A stretch of 64,000 bases of DNA from Miscanthus floridulus (GCF_019320115.1 NC_089587.1:107557158-107621157), one strand, 5' to 3'; counted from the stretch's first letter, positions 21,114 through 33,464 are shown. The notes: generated by a model not told the origin, from the sequence alone. Numbers and translations are program-made.

Positions 21114-22672
21114 TGAAAGCATCTAGGCCTCTAATTGGGTTTTGGTGATTAATGACAATACGTAATTACTATGACTAACGTGTGTTTTGCAGATGCAATT
21201 AAGTTAGGTCATGGTAATGGAGATTGATTGGGCAATCATGGTTGTCATGCCCCTACGATGGAAATCGTTTCGGTTTTCAAAGGATGGACGACAAGGTTAA
21301 GGATGGACTAGTTCTAAGTGTCGTTTAGAGCTGGAGAGACACTTAGAGTAGTTTAGAACTTTGTTCTTCCTTTGGTCGTACTATTAAGGGGGGTATGGAC
21401 GGATAGCTTGACCTAGGTGAGTCTAGTGGGTTAGGTATGGTGCACACTTGCTAAATCTAGCACTAGGTAGCTCCTAAAAAGCCCTTAGATTAATTGGAGC
21501 AAACTTCATTCACATATGATTGAGAGTTGGGAGTGAATGGAGGGTCAAATGCTAACAGGACGTTGGTTCTGGTGTGACCGGACGCTGGCGCAGAGTCTAG
21601 TCAGTTCATTTGATCAAGGTGAAATCGTCTGGCGTGACCGAACGCTGAGAGGTGAGTGATCGAATGCTAAGTGCCAGCGTCCGGTCAACTCCAGTAAGGT
21701 CCTAGAGAGGGAGAATCCTGATCGGACGTGTCCGGTCAGTGCTGACCGGACGCTGAGCAGCAAAGTGACTGGACACTGGGTTCTAGAGTCCGGTCAACAT
21801 CAGTAAGGTTCTAGAGGTCAATTTTTGTGATCGGACACATCCAGTCACAACTTAATTGCTCGGCTACGGGGAGAACTGACCGGAGCATCCGGTCACCTTG
21901 ATCGGAGCATTCGGTCACCCCGCAGTGGCACATAACGGTTCATTTTGAATGAGGGTGTATAAATACTTCCTCTCTTCACTTAAGGGATTACTTTTGCTCA
22001 TTCCAATAGCTGAGAAACACCTTTGAGAGTGCCAAGAAGAGCAAGGTCCTAGTAAGGTGATTGAGATTTAAGAATACAAGAGTGAAACCTCATTAGTGAA
22101 AGCAAGAGTAGCAAAGTGTGCATCCACCCTTCTCATTAGGCTTGTCGTGGTCAAGTGAGAGTTCGTGCTTGTTACTCTTGGTGATCGCCATCACCTAGAT
22201 GGCTTGGTGGTGATTGGGAGCTTGGTGATCATCCGGAGGAGCTTGAGGATGATCCAACTCAAGTTGTGAGCGGTTGTGGGTGATTCACCGTGATAGAGTG
22301 TCAAAGAATCAACCCGTAGAGAGCACTTGATCCTTATGCGGATCAAGGGGGAGCTACACCCTTGCGTGGGTGCTCCAATGAGGACTAGTGGGGAGTGGCG
22401 ACTTTCCGATACCTCGACAAAACATCGCCGTATTCCTCCTCTCTTTACTTTGAGCATTTACTTTGAGCAATTCAATTCTTGTCTTTACATTCATAGAATT
22501 GCCATGCTAGAGTAGGATTGGAACTTAGGTTGCAAGACTTTTTGTGCGGTAGAACATTAGAAACACTTTCTAGGCACAAGGGGTGAAGTTGGGCTAACCG
22601 TAGGGTTTAATTATTGCAAAAAAATTTAGAATTAGCCCAATTCACCCCCTCTTGGGCATCTTGATCCTTTCA
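21114..22672 (+). repeat. 5' LTR of the Sirevirus-like element
   Basis: TG...CA ends. TATAAATA at 21958-21965 is the likely core promoter. Just upstream (21555-21925) lies a cluster of short inverted CCGGACGCT / AGCGTCCGG motifs. A primer-binding site TGGTATCAGAGCC (initiator tRNA-Met) follows at 22675-22687. Confidence 0.93.
21555..21925. repeat. Cluster of palindromic CCGGACG motifs upstream of the LTR TATA box
   Basis: Roughly a dozen variants of TGACCGGACGCTG and its complement CAGCGTCCGGTCA alternate here. A matching cluster is in the 3' LTR (about 32310-32670) and a third in the internal region (28405-28700). Many CG sites in them have mutated to TG or CA. Confidence 0.85.
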
Positions 22673-22740
22673 ATTGGTATCAGAGCCTTGTGCTCACGTA
22701 TTTAGGCTTAACCGCCTAGAGAAAGATATCTCACGGGGAT

Positions 22741-25062
22741 GGACCTTCTCCAATCTTTAAGGGGGGTGATTTTCCTTATTGGAAAATCCGCATGGAGGCA
22801 TATTTAGAAGCTCTAGATGTTGGAATACTTAGAGCCGCCTCACAAGGATTCCTAAAACCTCGGGACCCCACACACCTTCAAGGCAATGAAGTGAACTATG
22901 AGAAATGGAATGCAAAGGCTCAAAACACCATCTTTAGAGGCCTTTACAAAGATGTGTTTAACTGGGTGAGGAACCACAAGGACGCCCATGCACTATGGTC
23001 GAACATTTGTGCGCTCCATGAGGAAACTAAGAGAGAGCGTGAGGAACACTATCACCTTGTTATGAAAAAGCTTAATTCTTTTGAGATGCTTCCTAAAGAG
23101 AGTGCTAATGAAATGTACTCACACTTGAATGTTCTTGTAGAGGAAGTCAATGGGCTTGGACTTACTCAAATGCAACCATCCGACGTTGTAAGAAAAATCT
23201 TGAGTGTCCTCCCCATTGACAAATATGGGCATATTGTGACCGTGCTTCATCAAGGTGATCTTTCCACCGCTACACCAACACAAATCTTGGAAAAGATCAA
23301 TGCTCATGAGATGTACATGCACATCACACCACAAGATGGCTCATCCTCTACTAAGAAGAAAGACAAGGACTTAGCATTCAAAGCTAGCCAAGAAAAGGGC
23401 AAAGCAAGGCTTGAGTGTGAGAGCTCAAGTGATGATGAAATTGATGATGCAAGTCCTGCTCTCATGGTGACAAGAACAACCAAGATGCTAAAGAAGCTCA
23501 ATAAGAGTGGCATCAAGTTTGATGGCAAGAAAAAGAAGTTCTTCACTAGCTCTAGAAGGAAGCCAATCTCCGAGATGGATTGCTATAATTGTGGAGAACT
23601 TGGTCATCTAGCACACCAATGCACAAAGCCCAAGAAAGACAAGTACAAGAATAAGAATAAGGGCAAGAAAGATGACTCAAGTGATGAAGATGAAAAGAAG
23701 AAGAACAAGCCATACAAGAAAAAAGATGGTAAGAAGAAGGACTTCCACAAGAAGAAGAAAAATGGAAAGGCATACATCGTCGGTGATTGGCTCACGGACA
23801 TTGATTCATCAAGTTGCTCATCCGATGATGATAGTGATAATGAGAAGGTGGCCGCCATTGTTATTGATTCTTCATCATCTTCACCGACACCACCGCCATC
23901 ATCCTCTACACACCTATGCCTTATGGCCAAGGGTGAATGAAAGGTATCAAATGATGATGATAGTAGTGGTGATGAACATGCTAATGATGATGATAGTGAT
24001 AGCAATGATGATAAATATGAAACACCTTCATATGATGATCTTGTTAAATTATTAAATCAACATATTAGGATCATTATAAAGACTAGAGCTAAGAATGACA
24101 AGCTAGAAGCTAAAAATGATTCTCTTTTAGCTAAATATGATATAGCCGAAAAGGCTAGTGTTGAGCTTAGAGAAGCAAATGATGCTATGACATCCAAACT
24201 CAAGGAGCTCAAATCTTCTAAGAAAGAGCTTAAAGATAAACATGATAAACTTGAGAGGATACACAATGAGCTCATCACTAGCCATAACATGCTAAAAGAA
24301 GAATATACCACTCTTAAGATTAATCATGATAATCTTGTCATTGCTCAAGATTTTTTATCCAATGAGCCACATGATGCTACTAACGATGTTATTAAGTTTG
24401 ATATAGCTATATCATGTGATGATTTGATCATTGAGAGCATTGAGCAAAGTTCTAGTTGCAAGGGCAAGCAAGTGGTTGAGACCGATAATTATGATGAGTA
24501 TGTCAAGCTCAAGAATGACAATAAAAAGCTAAAGAAAGATCTTGAAGAGCTCAAAACCACCAACACTATAGTGCTAGAAACTCTTGATCATGATGGTGAC
24601 TTGATTCTTGAGAATGAGAAGCTCAAAGAAGAGAACAAGAAACTCAAGAAAGAGAAAAACAATGATGCACTCAAGGAAGAGAACAAGAAGCTCAAGTTGG
24701 AGAAAGAGCATCTTAAGATTGGATTGAGCAAATTCACAAGAGGCAAGCATCTTCAAAGTGAGCTACTAATAAACACCATCATGAAGATGGATAGAAGTGG
24801 TATTAGGTACTTGGCAAACCAAGAGAAGAAGGCTCAAGCTCAACAACAACACAAGTCAAAGCCAAAGCCAAAGAGATGTTTTGAGTGTGGACAAGAAGGC
24901 CACTTTGCCCATGAGTGTCAAACTCCACCACCACAACCCTTGCCCAAGTATGCTAGACCTTTTGCTTTCAATGCTCATTACATGCTTAGAAAGGATTCTA
25001 GTGGAAAGATAAAAGTCATCTTCTTAAGACCTCCCAACAAGAATAGGCCTATGAAAATTTAG
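22741..25062 (+). pseudogene. Sirevirus Gag with coiled coil and two zinc knuckles, interrupted
   Basis: The Gag frame is open from 22741, but the nearby ATG at 22739 is in another frame, so the original start seems lost by an indel. The first in-frame Met is 22792. It continues through a UBN2-like Copia Gag domain (PYWKIRMEAYL, then ALWSNI and MYSHLNVLVEEV), a first knuckle CYNCGELGHLAHQC, and a Lys-rich tract. A TGA at 23938-23940 breaks the frame. The same frame then resumes with a long Lys/Glu-rich coiled coil and a second knuckle, CFECGQEGHFAHEC (around 24880), ending at a TAG at 25060. That stop probably marks another mutation, as the pre-protease linker VWVPKA follows. Confidence 0.85.
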
Positions 25063-25136
25063 GTAGCAAAGTCACTTGTTGAGAAGGTGAAGGGCCCTCA
25101 ATAAGTTTGGGTTCCTAAAGCTTGATCTCTTGTGTG

Positions 25137-28013
25137 TAGGTGAACTACAAGACCGGTGGAAGTGATTGGGTAATTGATAGTGGTTGCACACAACATATGA
25201 CCAGTGATCCTCATATGTTCACCTCACTAGATGAAGAAGTAGATGGACAAGAAAGAATCACATTTGGAGATAATTCAAAGGGCAAGGTTAAAGGATTGGG
25301 CAAAGTGGCAATATCAAATAATCATTCAATCTCAAATGTGCTATATGTTGCTTCATTGAGCTTTAACTTGCTATCCGTTGGATAATTGTGTGATCTTGGC
25401 TTCCAATGCTTGTTTACCAAGAAGGAAATTATTGTATCTAAGAAGGATGATGATCAAGTGATATTCAAAGGATTTAGATACAACAACCTATATTTAGTGG
25501 ATTTCACCTCCGAAGATGCTAACTTGAAGACATGCCTATTCACCAAAACAATACTTGGGTGGCTATGACATAGAAGACTTGCTCATGTTGGGATGAGCTC
25601 ACTCAAGAAGCTAATGAAGAATGATTTGGTGAGAGGGTTGAAGGATGTGAAGTTTGAGAAGGACAAGCTTTGTAGTGCATGTCAAGCCGGCAAGCAAGTT
25701 ACAAATACTCATCCAACAAAAGCTTTCATGTCAACCACAAGAGTGCTAGAACTCCTTCACATGGACTTATTTGGACCTACAACATACAAGAGTTTGGGAG
25801 GAAATCTTTATTATCTTGTGATTGTTAATGACTATTCAAGATACACATGGGTATTCTTCCTTCATGACAAAACCAAAGTTGCATCATGCTTCAAGAAGTT
25901 TGCCAAGAGAGCACAAAATGAGTTTGAAGTGAAGCTCAAGAAGATTAGAAGCGACAATGGGAAAGAATTTGACAACATAAACATTGAAGCCTGTTGTGAT
26001 GAAGTAGGGATCAAGTATTTAATCATGCCACCGGCTTGGTTGAAGAAACATATGATGTGGAATTTGATGAATCTAACGGCTCCTAAGGAGCACATGAGAA
26101 TCTTGATGATGTAGGTGATGAACCATTGAGGGAGGCATGAAGAATATTCTGGTTGGGGACATCAAGCCTAATGATGATGAAGATGATGTACAAGTGATCA
26201 ATCCACCTTCTTCATCAAGTGTGCCACAAGATGGTGAAAAAGATGGGAGAGTAGAAAATAAAGTCACTCATGTCTTCCATGAGCAAACGGTGTTACAAGC
26301 ACAAGATGTTGATGCTCCACAACCACCCCCTCAAATGGTTGATAGAAGAAATTCACCTCTACTGCAAGCTCATCCACAAGATCTCATCATAGGGAGTTTA
26401 TCAAAGGGAGTAATGACTCGCTCTTAAAAGCTTACTTCGTTTATTGAACATCACTCTTTTGTCTCTTGTTTTGAACCTACTAAAGTAGAAGAAGCTCTTC
26501 AAGATGCGGATTGGATAAATGCCATGCATGAAGAGTTGAACAACTTCACCCGCAATGAAGTTTGGACTCTTGAAGAGCAACCACAAGGTGCAAGAGTTAT
26601 TGGAACAAAGTGGGTGTTCCACAACAAGCAAGATGATTAAGGCGTTGTTGTGAGGAACAAGGCAAGACTAGTTGCAAAGGGGTTCTCTCAAGTTGAAGGG
26701 TTGGATTTTGGAGAGACCTTTGCACTGGTTGCAAGACTAAAAGCCATTTGTATCCTCCTTGCATATGCATCACATCATGAAATAAAACTATATTAAATGG
26801 ATGTGAAAAGTGCATTTTAAATGGTTTTATTAATGAACTAGTCTATGTTGATCAATCTCCCGGGTTTGAAGACCCTAGATATCCTAATCATGTTTATAGG
26901 TTGTCCAAGGCGTTATATAGGCTTAAGCAAGCCCCAAGAGCTTGGTATGAGTGCCTTCGGAACTTCCTCATTGAGAAGGGCTTCACCATTGGGAAGGTCG
27001 ACACCACACTATTCACCAAGAAGCTTGATGGATATATCTTCATTTGTCAAGTGTATGTTGATGATATCATCTTTGGATCATCAAATGAAGATTCTTGCAA
27101 AGAGTTTGGTGAATTGATATCGAAGGAGTTTGAGATGTCAATGATTGGAGAGCTTACATTCTTTCTTGGTTTTCAAGTCAAGCAAATGAGAGAAGGGATT
27201 TTCATCTCTCAAGAGAAATATACAAATGATCTTCTCAAGAGATTCAAGATGGATGAATGTAAGCCAATCAAGACACCAATGCCAACTAATGGACATCTCG
27301 ACCTAGATGAGGGAGGTAACATGGTTGATCAAACTCTCTACAGCTCTATGATTGGTAGCTTGTTATATTTAACCGCATCTAGGCCCGACATCATGTTTAG
27401 TGTATGTATGTGTGCTAGATTTCAAGCTAATCCTAAGGAAACTCATTTGATTATCATTAAAAGAATCCTTAGGTATCTTAAGCACACACCAAGCATTGGC
27501 CTTTGGTATCCCAAAGGAGCTATATTTGAATTGGTTGGCTATTCCAATTCGGATTATGCCGGTTGCAAAGTTGATAGAAAAAACACATCCGGAGGGTGCC
27601 ATTTGCTTGATAGATCACTTGTGTCTTGGTCCTCCAAGAAATAAAATAGTGTGGCTTTATCCATCGCCGAAGCGGAATACATTGCCGTGGGTGCTTGTTG
27701 TGCACACATACTTTATATGAAACAAACTTTGCTAGACTATGATGTAGTTCTAGAAAAAGTACCTCTTTTGTGCGACAATGAAAGTGCGGTAAAACTTGCA
27801 AATAATCCGGTTCAACACTCTTGCACCAAGCACATAGATATCCGCCATCACTTTCTTATAGATCATGTTGCAAAGAATGATATTTCATTAGAAGGTGTAA
27901 GGACCGAGGATCAATTGGTGGATATCTTCACTAAACCGCTAGATGAGGCGACTTTTTGTCGAGTGTGGAATGAGCTCAATGTTCTTGATTTTAGCAACTT
28001 CACTAGAAAATGA
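25137..28013 (+). pseudogene. Sirevirus pol: protease, truncated integrase, reverse transcriptase, RNase H
   Basis: Protease active site WVIDSGCTQHM is near 25170. Integrase shows the HHCC zinc finger (HRRLAH...CSACQAGK), first Asp (LLHMDLFGP) and second Asp (IRSDNGKEF). It then jumps near 26030 into the integrase-RT linker, so the catalytic Glu and C-terminal part are deleted. Reverse transcriptase includes LYRLKQAPRAWYE and YVDDIIFG (about 27055). RNase H runs to about 27990 with SNSDYAGC, AEAEY and TKHIDIRHHF. Stops occur at about 25383, 25567, 26112, 26425, 26638, 26795 and 27642. It is a dead polyprotein. Confidence 0.9.
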
Positions 28014-29445
28014 GCTTATGTTGTCCCTTGCATTGCATTGTAATATACAACATGTTTAATCTTTGGGAATGCATATAGGGCTTGTCTCACATGGTTAAGA
28101 TAACCACCGAAAAGTGAGTGAAGAAGATTAACCTTGGATCAAACTTGACAAGCAACTAGATTTACTTTTAAGTATTGCATTGCATATGCATGAATGTCGT
28201 CTTGTCGCTTCTCTTCAATCACCCTTTTCATTGCCTATTTTCTTAAAAAGAATTATAGCCTAAGGCAAAATATTTTGAAAAATATGAGGGTTTGAGAGAG
28301 GTCACTCACATCAGTCCCAATTGGTGTTTATTTGGGTCTTATTCAAGTTAGGACTTGATTGGGAATAGGCAGCGCGAAGGAACTTTGAAGATTTGCTGGA
28401 AAAGAGTGACCAGACGCTGCACCGGACTCTGAAGTCCAACGTTCGTTCAGTTCACAGGAGGTGAACCTTGCTGCGAGGGAGTGACTGGACATTGCTGTCC
28501 AGCGTCCGGTCAGAATGCGTTCCTACGTCTGGTCGAGTGAAGACGAAGGAGACAAGTTGGATTGGACTCTAGCTGTGTCTGGTCAGTGGTGATCGGACGT
28601 GTCTGGTCACGCTTCCAGGGGTTTTGGACCTCTCTAGAATTGACCGGACTCTGGGTGGCAGCGTTCGGTCGTTGCCACTAGAGCGTCCAGTCAGTAGAAA
28701 ACGTGTGGATTACAAACTCTTCTCTCTGTTTCCTTATCTACTCCGTCGAGGGACCCCATATAACTGCAGAGCCACTATGACCTAATCTCATACCCTGTGC
28801 CGACATCACCATCGCCCGTGCCCTAGTTGCTGAGTCACCGCACCCACACCTCCATAGCTCACCACGCCGCCCTGCTCCCATGCCTGCGCCGCCGTGACCT
28901 CGCCCCATGCTTGTGCCTGACGACCGTGCCCGTGCCTCCACGCCGCCGCACCACCGCACCCTGAGCCTCCATGACCTACTCACACTGTGCTCACGCCACT
29001 GCTCACCTGTGTAGTGCCCTAGCGCCGCCGTGCCTGTGCCCTGCTCCAGCACCGCCGGGCTGCCAGCTTCACCAGCATCGCCACTAGAGCCCTACCTGAA
29101 CCCTAGCCGACGATTCACTAGGCATTGCGAACCCTAGCTTCACAGTGCCTCCCGGTGGTTCCCCGATTGTCGTTCCTCTTCTTTTCGGATCTCCGGTTCA
29201 TTAGGTAGCAAGCCCTTATTTCCAATTTTGTATCTATTGCTTGCTTCTTAGGGTTTCATATCTTTAGATATATTGTAATCATTCATATATCCGATCTATT
29301 CTAACGTGCAGTGAGTCAGTGTCTCTGAGGTCATCTTGGCAGTTGTCAGTCAACTCGGGGCTAAGCTCACAAGTACGGATCGAGGCCAAGCCTCAAAAGT
29401 GATAGTTGATAGTTGATCTTTGTTAGGGGCAACAGTTCATTTCAG
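28014..29445 (+). other. Sirevirus pol-env spacer
   Basis: Non-coding DNA between RNase H and the third ORF. It contains a palindromic CCGGACGCT cluster (28405-28700) like the one in the LTRs, then a C-rich stretch (28740-29110). The minus-strand open frames in the C-rich part look like composition effects. Confidence 0.6.
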
Positions 29446-31438
29446 ATGGCCCATGTCAAGAATGTTGGTGGTGGTCCTGGTGATGAGGATCCAAGGCCCC
29501 CGCCTCGCCTGCCTTCTGAGTCAAGCAGGTGCAGCAGCTCAGGTTTGTTCAATTTGAGGAGTGGTTTCCACCAAGGCGGGATGAGCGTGCATTAGAGGGC
29601 TTCTACACACCACTGCAGGAGGATTTTTATCATGCATATCTTAACAGTGGGTCTGTATTTAGATCACAGAGGGTATGCAACATTGAGTCCATTGTAGCAG
29701 TAGCTAGAGAGCATATTCGCCCTTACCTATCATACTTGCCAGGGCTGATAGAATTACTCGGACAGACAGGCTTATATGTTCTATCTTGGGTCCATAAGTT
29801 CTTTGCTACACTTTGGATTGACCCGCAGCACAGATTTATACATTTTGCTTTCAGAGGCAGAGACTACAGGCTGATGAGCTTTAGGGTCAGAGAGATACTT
29901 AGGCTTCAGGAGCAGCCCATCTGGCTATATGAGGTGTGCTATGGACAGACAGAGCCTCCCAGATGCCCTCACAACAGTCTTGTACCCCCTATAGATCTAG
30001 TCTGCCATTGCTTCACAGAGCTTTTCATCGAGGGGTCGAGCAAGACACCTAGAGACCTCACTCCTACAGCTAGAGTGATTGATGCTATTATGAGGAGGAC
30101 CCTGCTTCCAAGGATGGGATATCGTGAGGGTCTGACTCACATACAATTATGGCTACTAAACTCTCTGATGCAGCAGACTATTTTTGATATTTGGGATCTC
30201 TTACTATCAAAGATGGAGGATACTATTGTAGAGGGGTTTAGAGGTCACCGACAGTTACCCTATGCTCACTGGATTACATTCTTGATTCATAGGGCAGTGA
30301 CAGTGAGGCCTCCAGAGATGCTAGCAGAGTACAATGGTGCTACTACAGAGTTCCCTACATACAACATGACTCAGATGCTCCGCCATAGTGTAGTGAGGCC
30401 ACCTAGCCAGCCGAGCCATCATCCAGAGGTGCCAAAGACTATAGCCCAGTAGGATGAGACCATCAGGGATATAGCAGCTATAGAGGAGCAGCTTGATGCT
30501 CAGTAGGAGGGGATGGTCGAGAGCGATCCTAGTGATAGCTCAGATGATGACTACCAGGCTATCCCTCAGATGCCTCCATGACAACATGATCATGAGGCCA
30601 GCAGCTCTAGCTTAGCTCCACCTACACCACAGACAGACCCTGCTCTACTTGCTATCCTTGAATAGATGTCGTAGGATTAGGCTTGCCAGGCCCAGGAGAC
30701 CGCTGCTATATTTGCACAGTTCTAGACTTGGCAGGATGAGTTCCAGTGACAGCAGTAGGCTATACAGTAGCAGCAGCAGGCCATGCATTAGCAGTAGCTC
30801 CTCATGCAGCAGCAGCTCCTTGGATTTATGCAGCATATTGTAACAGCTATTGGGGCTCCACCGCCATAGCCTTCACCCCAGATCAGCTAGCCTGCCACCA
30901 CTTCTACGACTCTAGGTTTGTAGCCTAGTGGGCTTTAGAGTCAGGGATAGCCACCAGCATAGTTTCCTTCTCCTACAGAGCAGGTGTCCTAGTGGTTTGC
31001 CTCACCAGTTCCAACCCCGCAGTTCACACCTTTTCAGATGGGCTTCACACCGGCTCAGACTTCCTCGCTGCTAGAGATACTATAGTTTTTAGGAGCCTTG
31101 GTGCTACCTTCTATGAGTTGATAGGGCAGCCTACTCTGCCATATCTACATGTCCCAGGTCCTTCTATAGTTGCACCTATTACCAAGACTACAGAGACACT
31201 CCCTTCTTTAGTTGCATCATCAGAGCCGCCTGCTACAGTCATACCTATAGAGTCTCAGGCTGCACCAGTCCCTGATCCGATCCAGATCGCTTCAACATCG
31301 CTTCTAGCTATAGAGGGTCAGGCAACTTAGAGCTCAGGATCAGATGATGATGGCACACAGTTCTAGCTCGCTCCTCGTACCTTAGCGCCCGACTCATCCG
31401 CTGTAGCCCCGCCGACCGACCCTTAGGTTTTGGTGCTT
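29446..31438 (+). pseudogene. Envelope-like third ORF of the Sirevirus element, decayed
   Basis: Starts MAHVKNVGGG at 29446. A one-base shift near 29525 moves into the frame of the conserved block 29529-30452 (WFPPRRDERALEGFYTPL, then YLSYLPGLIELLGQTGLYV and WDLLLSKMEDTIVEGFRG). A Gln-rich and Pro-rich region follows to about 31340, riddled with TAG codons where neighbouring codons are CAG. The last readable segment is near VLVLDTKGGEG (31430-31455). Sirevirus 'env-like' ORFs sit exactly here, but this part has no clear signal peptide or membrane anchor and its function is unknown. Not expressible in its present form. Confidence 0.75.
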
Positions 31439-31444
31439 GACACC

Positions 31445-31502
31445 AAAGGGGGAGAGGGATCGAGTATGTTAGTCTTAGGGGGAGTGACATATTTAGGGGG
31501 AG
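31445..31502 (+). other. Three polypurine AGGGGGAG modules
   Basis: AAAGGGGGAGAGGGA (31445-31459), AGGGGGAG (31477-31484) and AGGGGGAG (31495-31502) lie about 380-430 bases before the 3' LTR. Repeated polypurine modules of this kind are a reported Sirevirus trait. No strong purine tract touches the LTR itself, where ACTCGGAGAT precedes TGAAAGC. The rest of 31503-31880 is AT-rich and non-coding. Confidence 0.7.
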
Positions 31503-31880
31503 CTTACTTATTAGCTTATCAATTATATTTGGCTTTTGATGTGTGATACACTATTATGCATTCGTGTGTTTACTTTCATGCATCAATCTATATTTATGTG
31601 ATAGTGATATCTATGTGATCGTGATATTTGACATGTGTGCTCTCTACTTTGAATTATTTATATGTCATATCACTTGTGTTTATGCTCATTTGCTTTGCTT
31701 CCGCGTTTTACACCGATGCAAATGAGCTTTATTACTTGTACTCATGCTTATTTCATATCTTTTGAGTACATTATGTTGGCTTGGGTTATATAAGCTTGCC
31801 TAACACTTTTGTTCTTATTGTCAAAAGCTTATATGAACCAAGTATGTTAAAAACCTCATCTCTTTCACATACTCGGAGAT

Positions 31881-33418
31881 TGAAAGCATCTAGGCCCCTA
31901 GTTGGGTTTCGGTAATTAATGAAATACATAATTACTATGACTAACGTGTGATTTGCAGAGGCAATTAAGTTAGGTCATGGTAATGGAGATTGATTGGACA
32001 ATCATGGTTATCATGCCCCTACGATGGAAATCATTTTGGTTTTCAAAGGATGGACGACAAGGTTAAGGATGAACTGTTCTAAGTGTCGTTTGGAGTTGGA
32101 GAGACACTTAGAGTAGTTTAGGACTTTGTTCTTCCTTTGGCCATACTATTAAGGGGGGTATGGATGGGTAGCTTGACCTAGGTGAGTCTAGTGGGTTAGG
32201 TGTGGTGCACACTTGCTAAATCTAGCACTAGGTAGATCCTAAAAGGCCCTTAGATCAATTGGAGCAAACTTCATTCATGTATGATTGAGAGTTGGAAGTG
32301 AATAGAGGGTCAAATGATTACCGGACGCTGGTTCCGGTGTGACCGTACCCTGGCATAGAGTCTGGTCAGTTCATTTGATTAAGGTGAAATCCTCTGGCGT
32401 GAGTGGACGCTGAGAGGTGAGTGACCGAACGCTGGGTGCCAGCGTCTGGTCAACTCCAGTAAGGTCCCAGAGAGGGAGATCCTGATCGGACGCGTCCGGT
32501 TAGTGCTGACTAGACGCTGAGCAGCAAAGTGACCGGACGCTAGGTTCCAGAGTCCGATCAACATCAGTAAGGTTACAGAGGGCAATTTTTGTGATCGGAT
32601 GCATCCGATCACAACTTAACTGCTCGGCTGTGGGGAGAACTGACCGGAGCGTCCAGTCACCCCGCAGTGGCCTATAACGGTTTGTTTTGAATGAGGTTGT
32701 ATAAATACTTCCTCTATTCACTTAAGGGATTACTTTTGCTCATTCCAATAACTGAGAAACACCCTTGAGAGTGGCAAGAAGAGCAAGGTCCTAGTGAGGT
32801 GATTGAGATTTGAGAATCCAAGAGTGAGACCTCATTAGTGAAAGCAAGAGTAGCAAAGTGTGCATCCACCCTTCTCATTAGGCTTGTCGTGGTCAAGTGA
32901 GAGTTCATGCTTGTTACTCTTGGTGATTGCCATCACCTTGATGGCTTGGTGGTGATTGGGAGCTTGGTGATCATCTAGAGGAGCTTGTGGATGACCCAAC
33001 TCAAGTTGTGAGCGGTTGTGGGTGATTCACCGCGATGGAGTATCAAAGAATCAACCCATAGAGAGCACTTGATCCTTGTGCGGATCAAGGGGGATCTACA
33101 CCCTTGCGCGGGTGCTCCAACGAGGACTAGTGGGGAGCTGCGACTCTCCGATACCTTAACAAAACATCGCCGCGTTCCACCTTCTCTCTTTATTTTGAGC
33201 ATTTACTTTGAGCAATTCAATTCTTATCTTTACATTCATAGAATTGTCATGCTAGAGTAGGATTGGAACTTAGGTTGCAAGACTTTTTGTGCAGTAGAAC
33301 ATTAGAAACACTTTCTAGGCACAGGGGGTGAAGTTGGGCTAGCCGTAGGGTTTAATTATTGCAAAAAAATTTAGATTTAGCCCAATTCACCCCCATCTTA
33401 GGCATCTTGATCCTTTTA
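31881..33418 (+). repeat. 3' LTR of the Sirevirus-like element
   Basis: 1538 bp, colinear with the 5' LTR, with many transitions and small indels. TATAAATA lies at 32700-32707. It ends TTTTA where the 5' copy ends TTTCA, and is followed by the AATTG duplication. Confidence 0.92.
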
Positions 33419-33464
33419 AATTGGAATTATTCCTGGCTAGATTTTAGCTTAACCGAACGTGCCC
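33419..33464. mobile_element. Right part of the split MITE
   Basis: Contains ATTATTCCTGGCTAG and ends AACCGAACGTGCCC, the inverted partner of the left arm at 21030. The 450 bases that follow (33465-33910) hold nothing I recognise. Confidence 0.72.

Larger units (their letters stand above)
21114..33418 (+). mobile_element. Sirevirus-like Ty1/Copia retrotransposon, full length, decayed
   Basis: LTRs at 21114-22672 (1559 bp) and 31881-33418 (1538 bp), with target duplication AATTG at 21109-21113 and 33419-33423. Order inside: primer-binding site, long gag with coiled coil, protease, partial integrase, reverse transcriptase, RNase H, then a third envelope-like ORF and repeated AGGGGGAG modules. 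This order, the long LTRs and the extra ORF fit the Sirevirus lineage. The LTRs differ at about 22 sites over the first 330 bases, so this copy is clearly older than the element at 4875. The 3' LTR ends TA instead of CA. Confidence 0.93.

Noticed and set aside
21555..21925. CRISPR-like spacing of CCGGACG motifs
   Set aside because: Unit spacing and spacer length vary, copies occur in both orientations, and this is plant LTR DNA.
23304..24005. Minus-strand Ser/Phe-rich frames over the Sirevirus gag
   Set aside because: They are the antisense of the Lys- and Asp-rich Gag tract, which gives Phe, Leu and Ser in reverse.
28738..29052. 104-aa minus-strand GC-rich frame in the Sirevirus spacer
   Set aside because: Low-complexity C-rich DNA with no domain and no conserved start.
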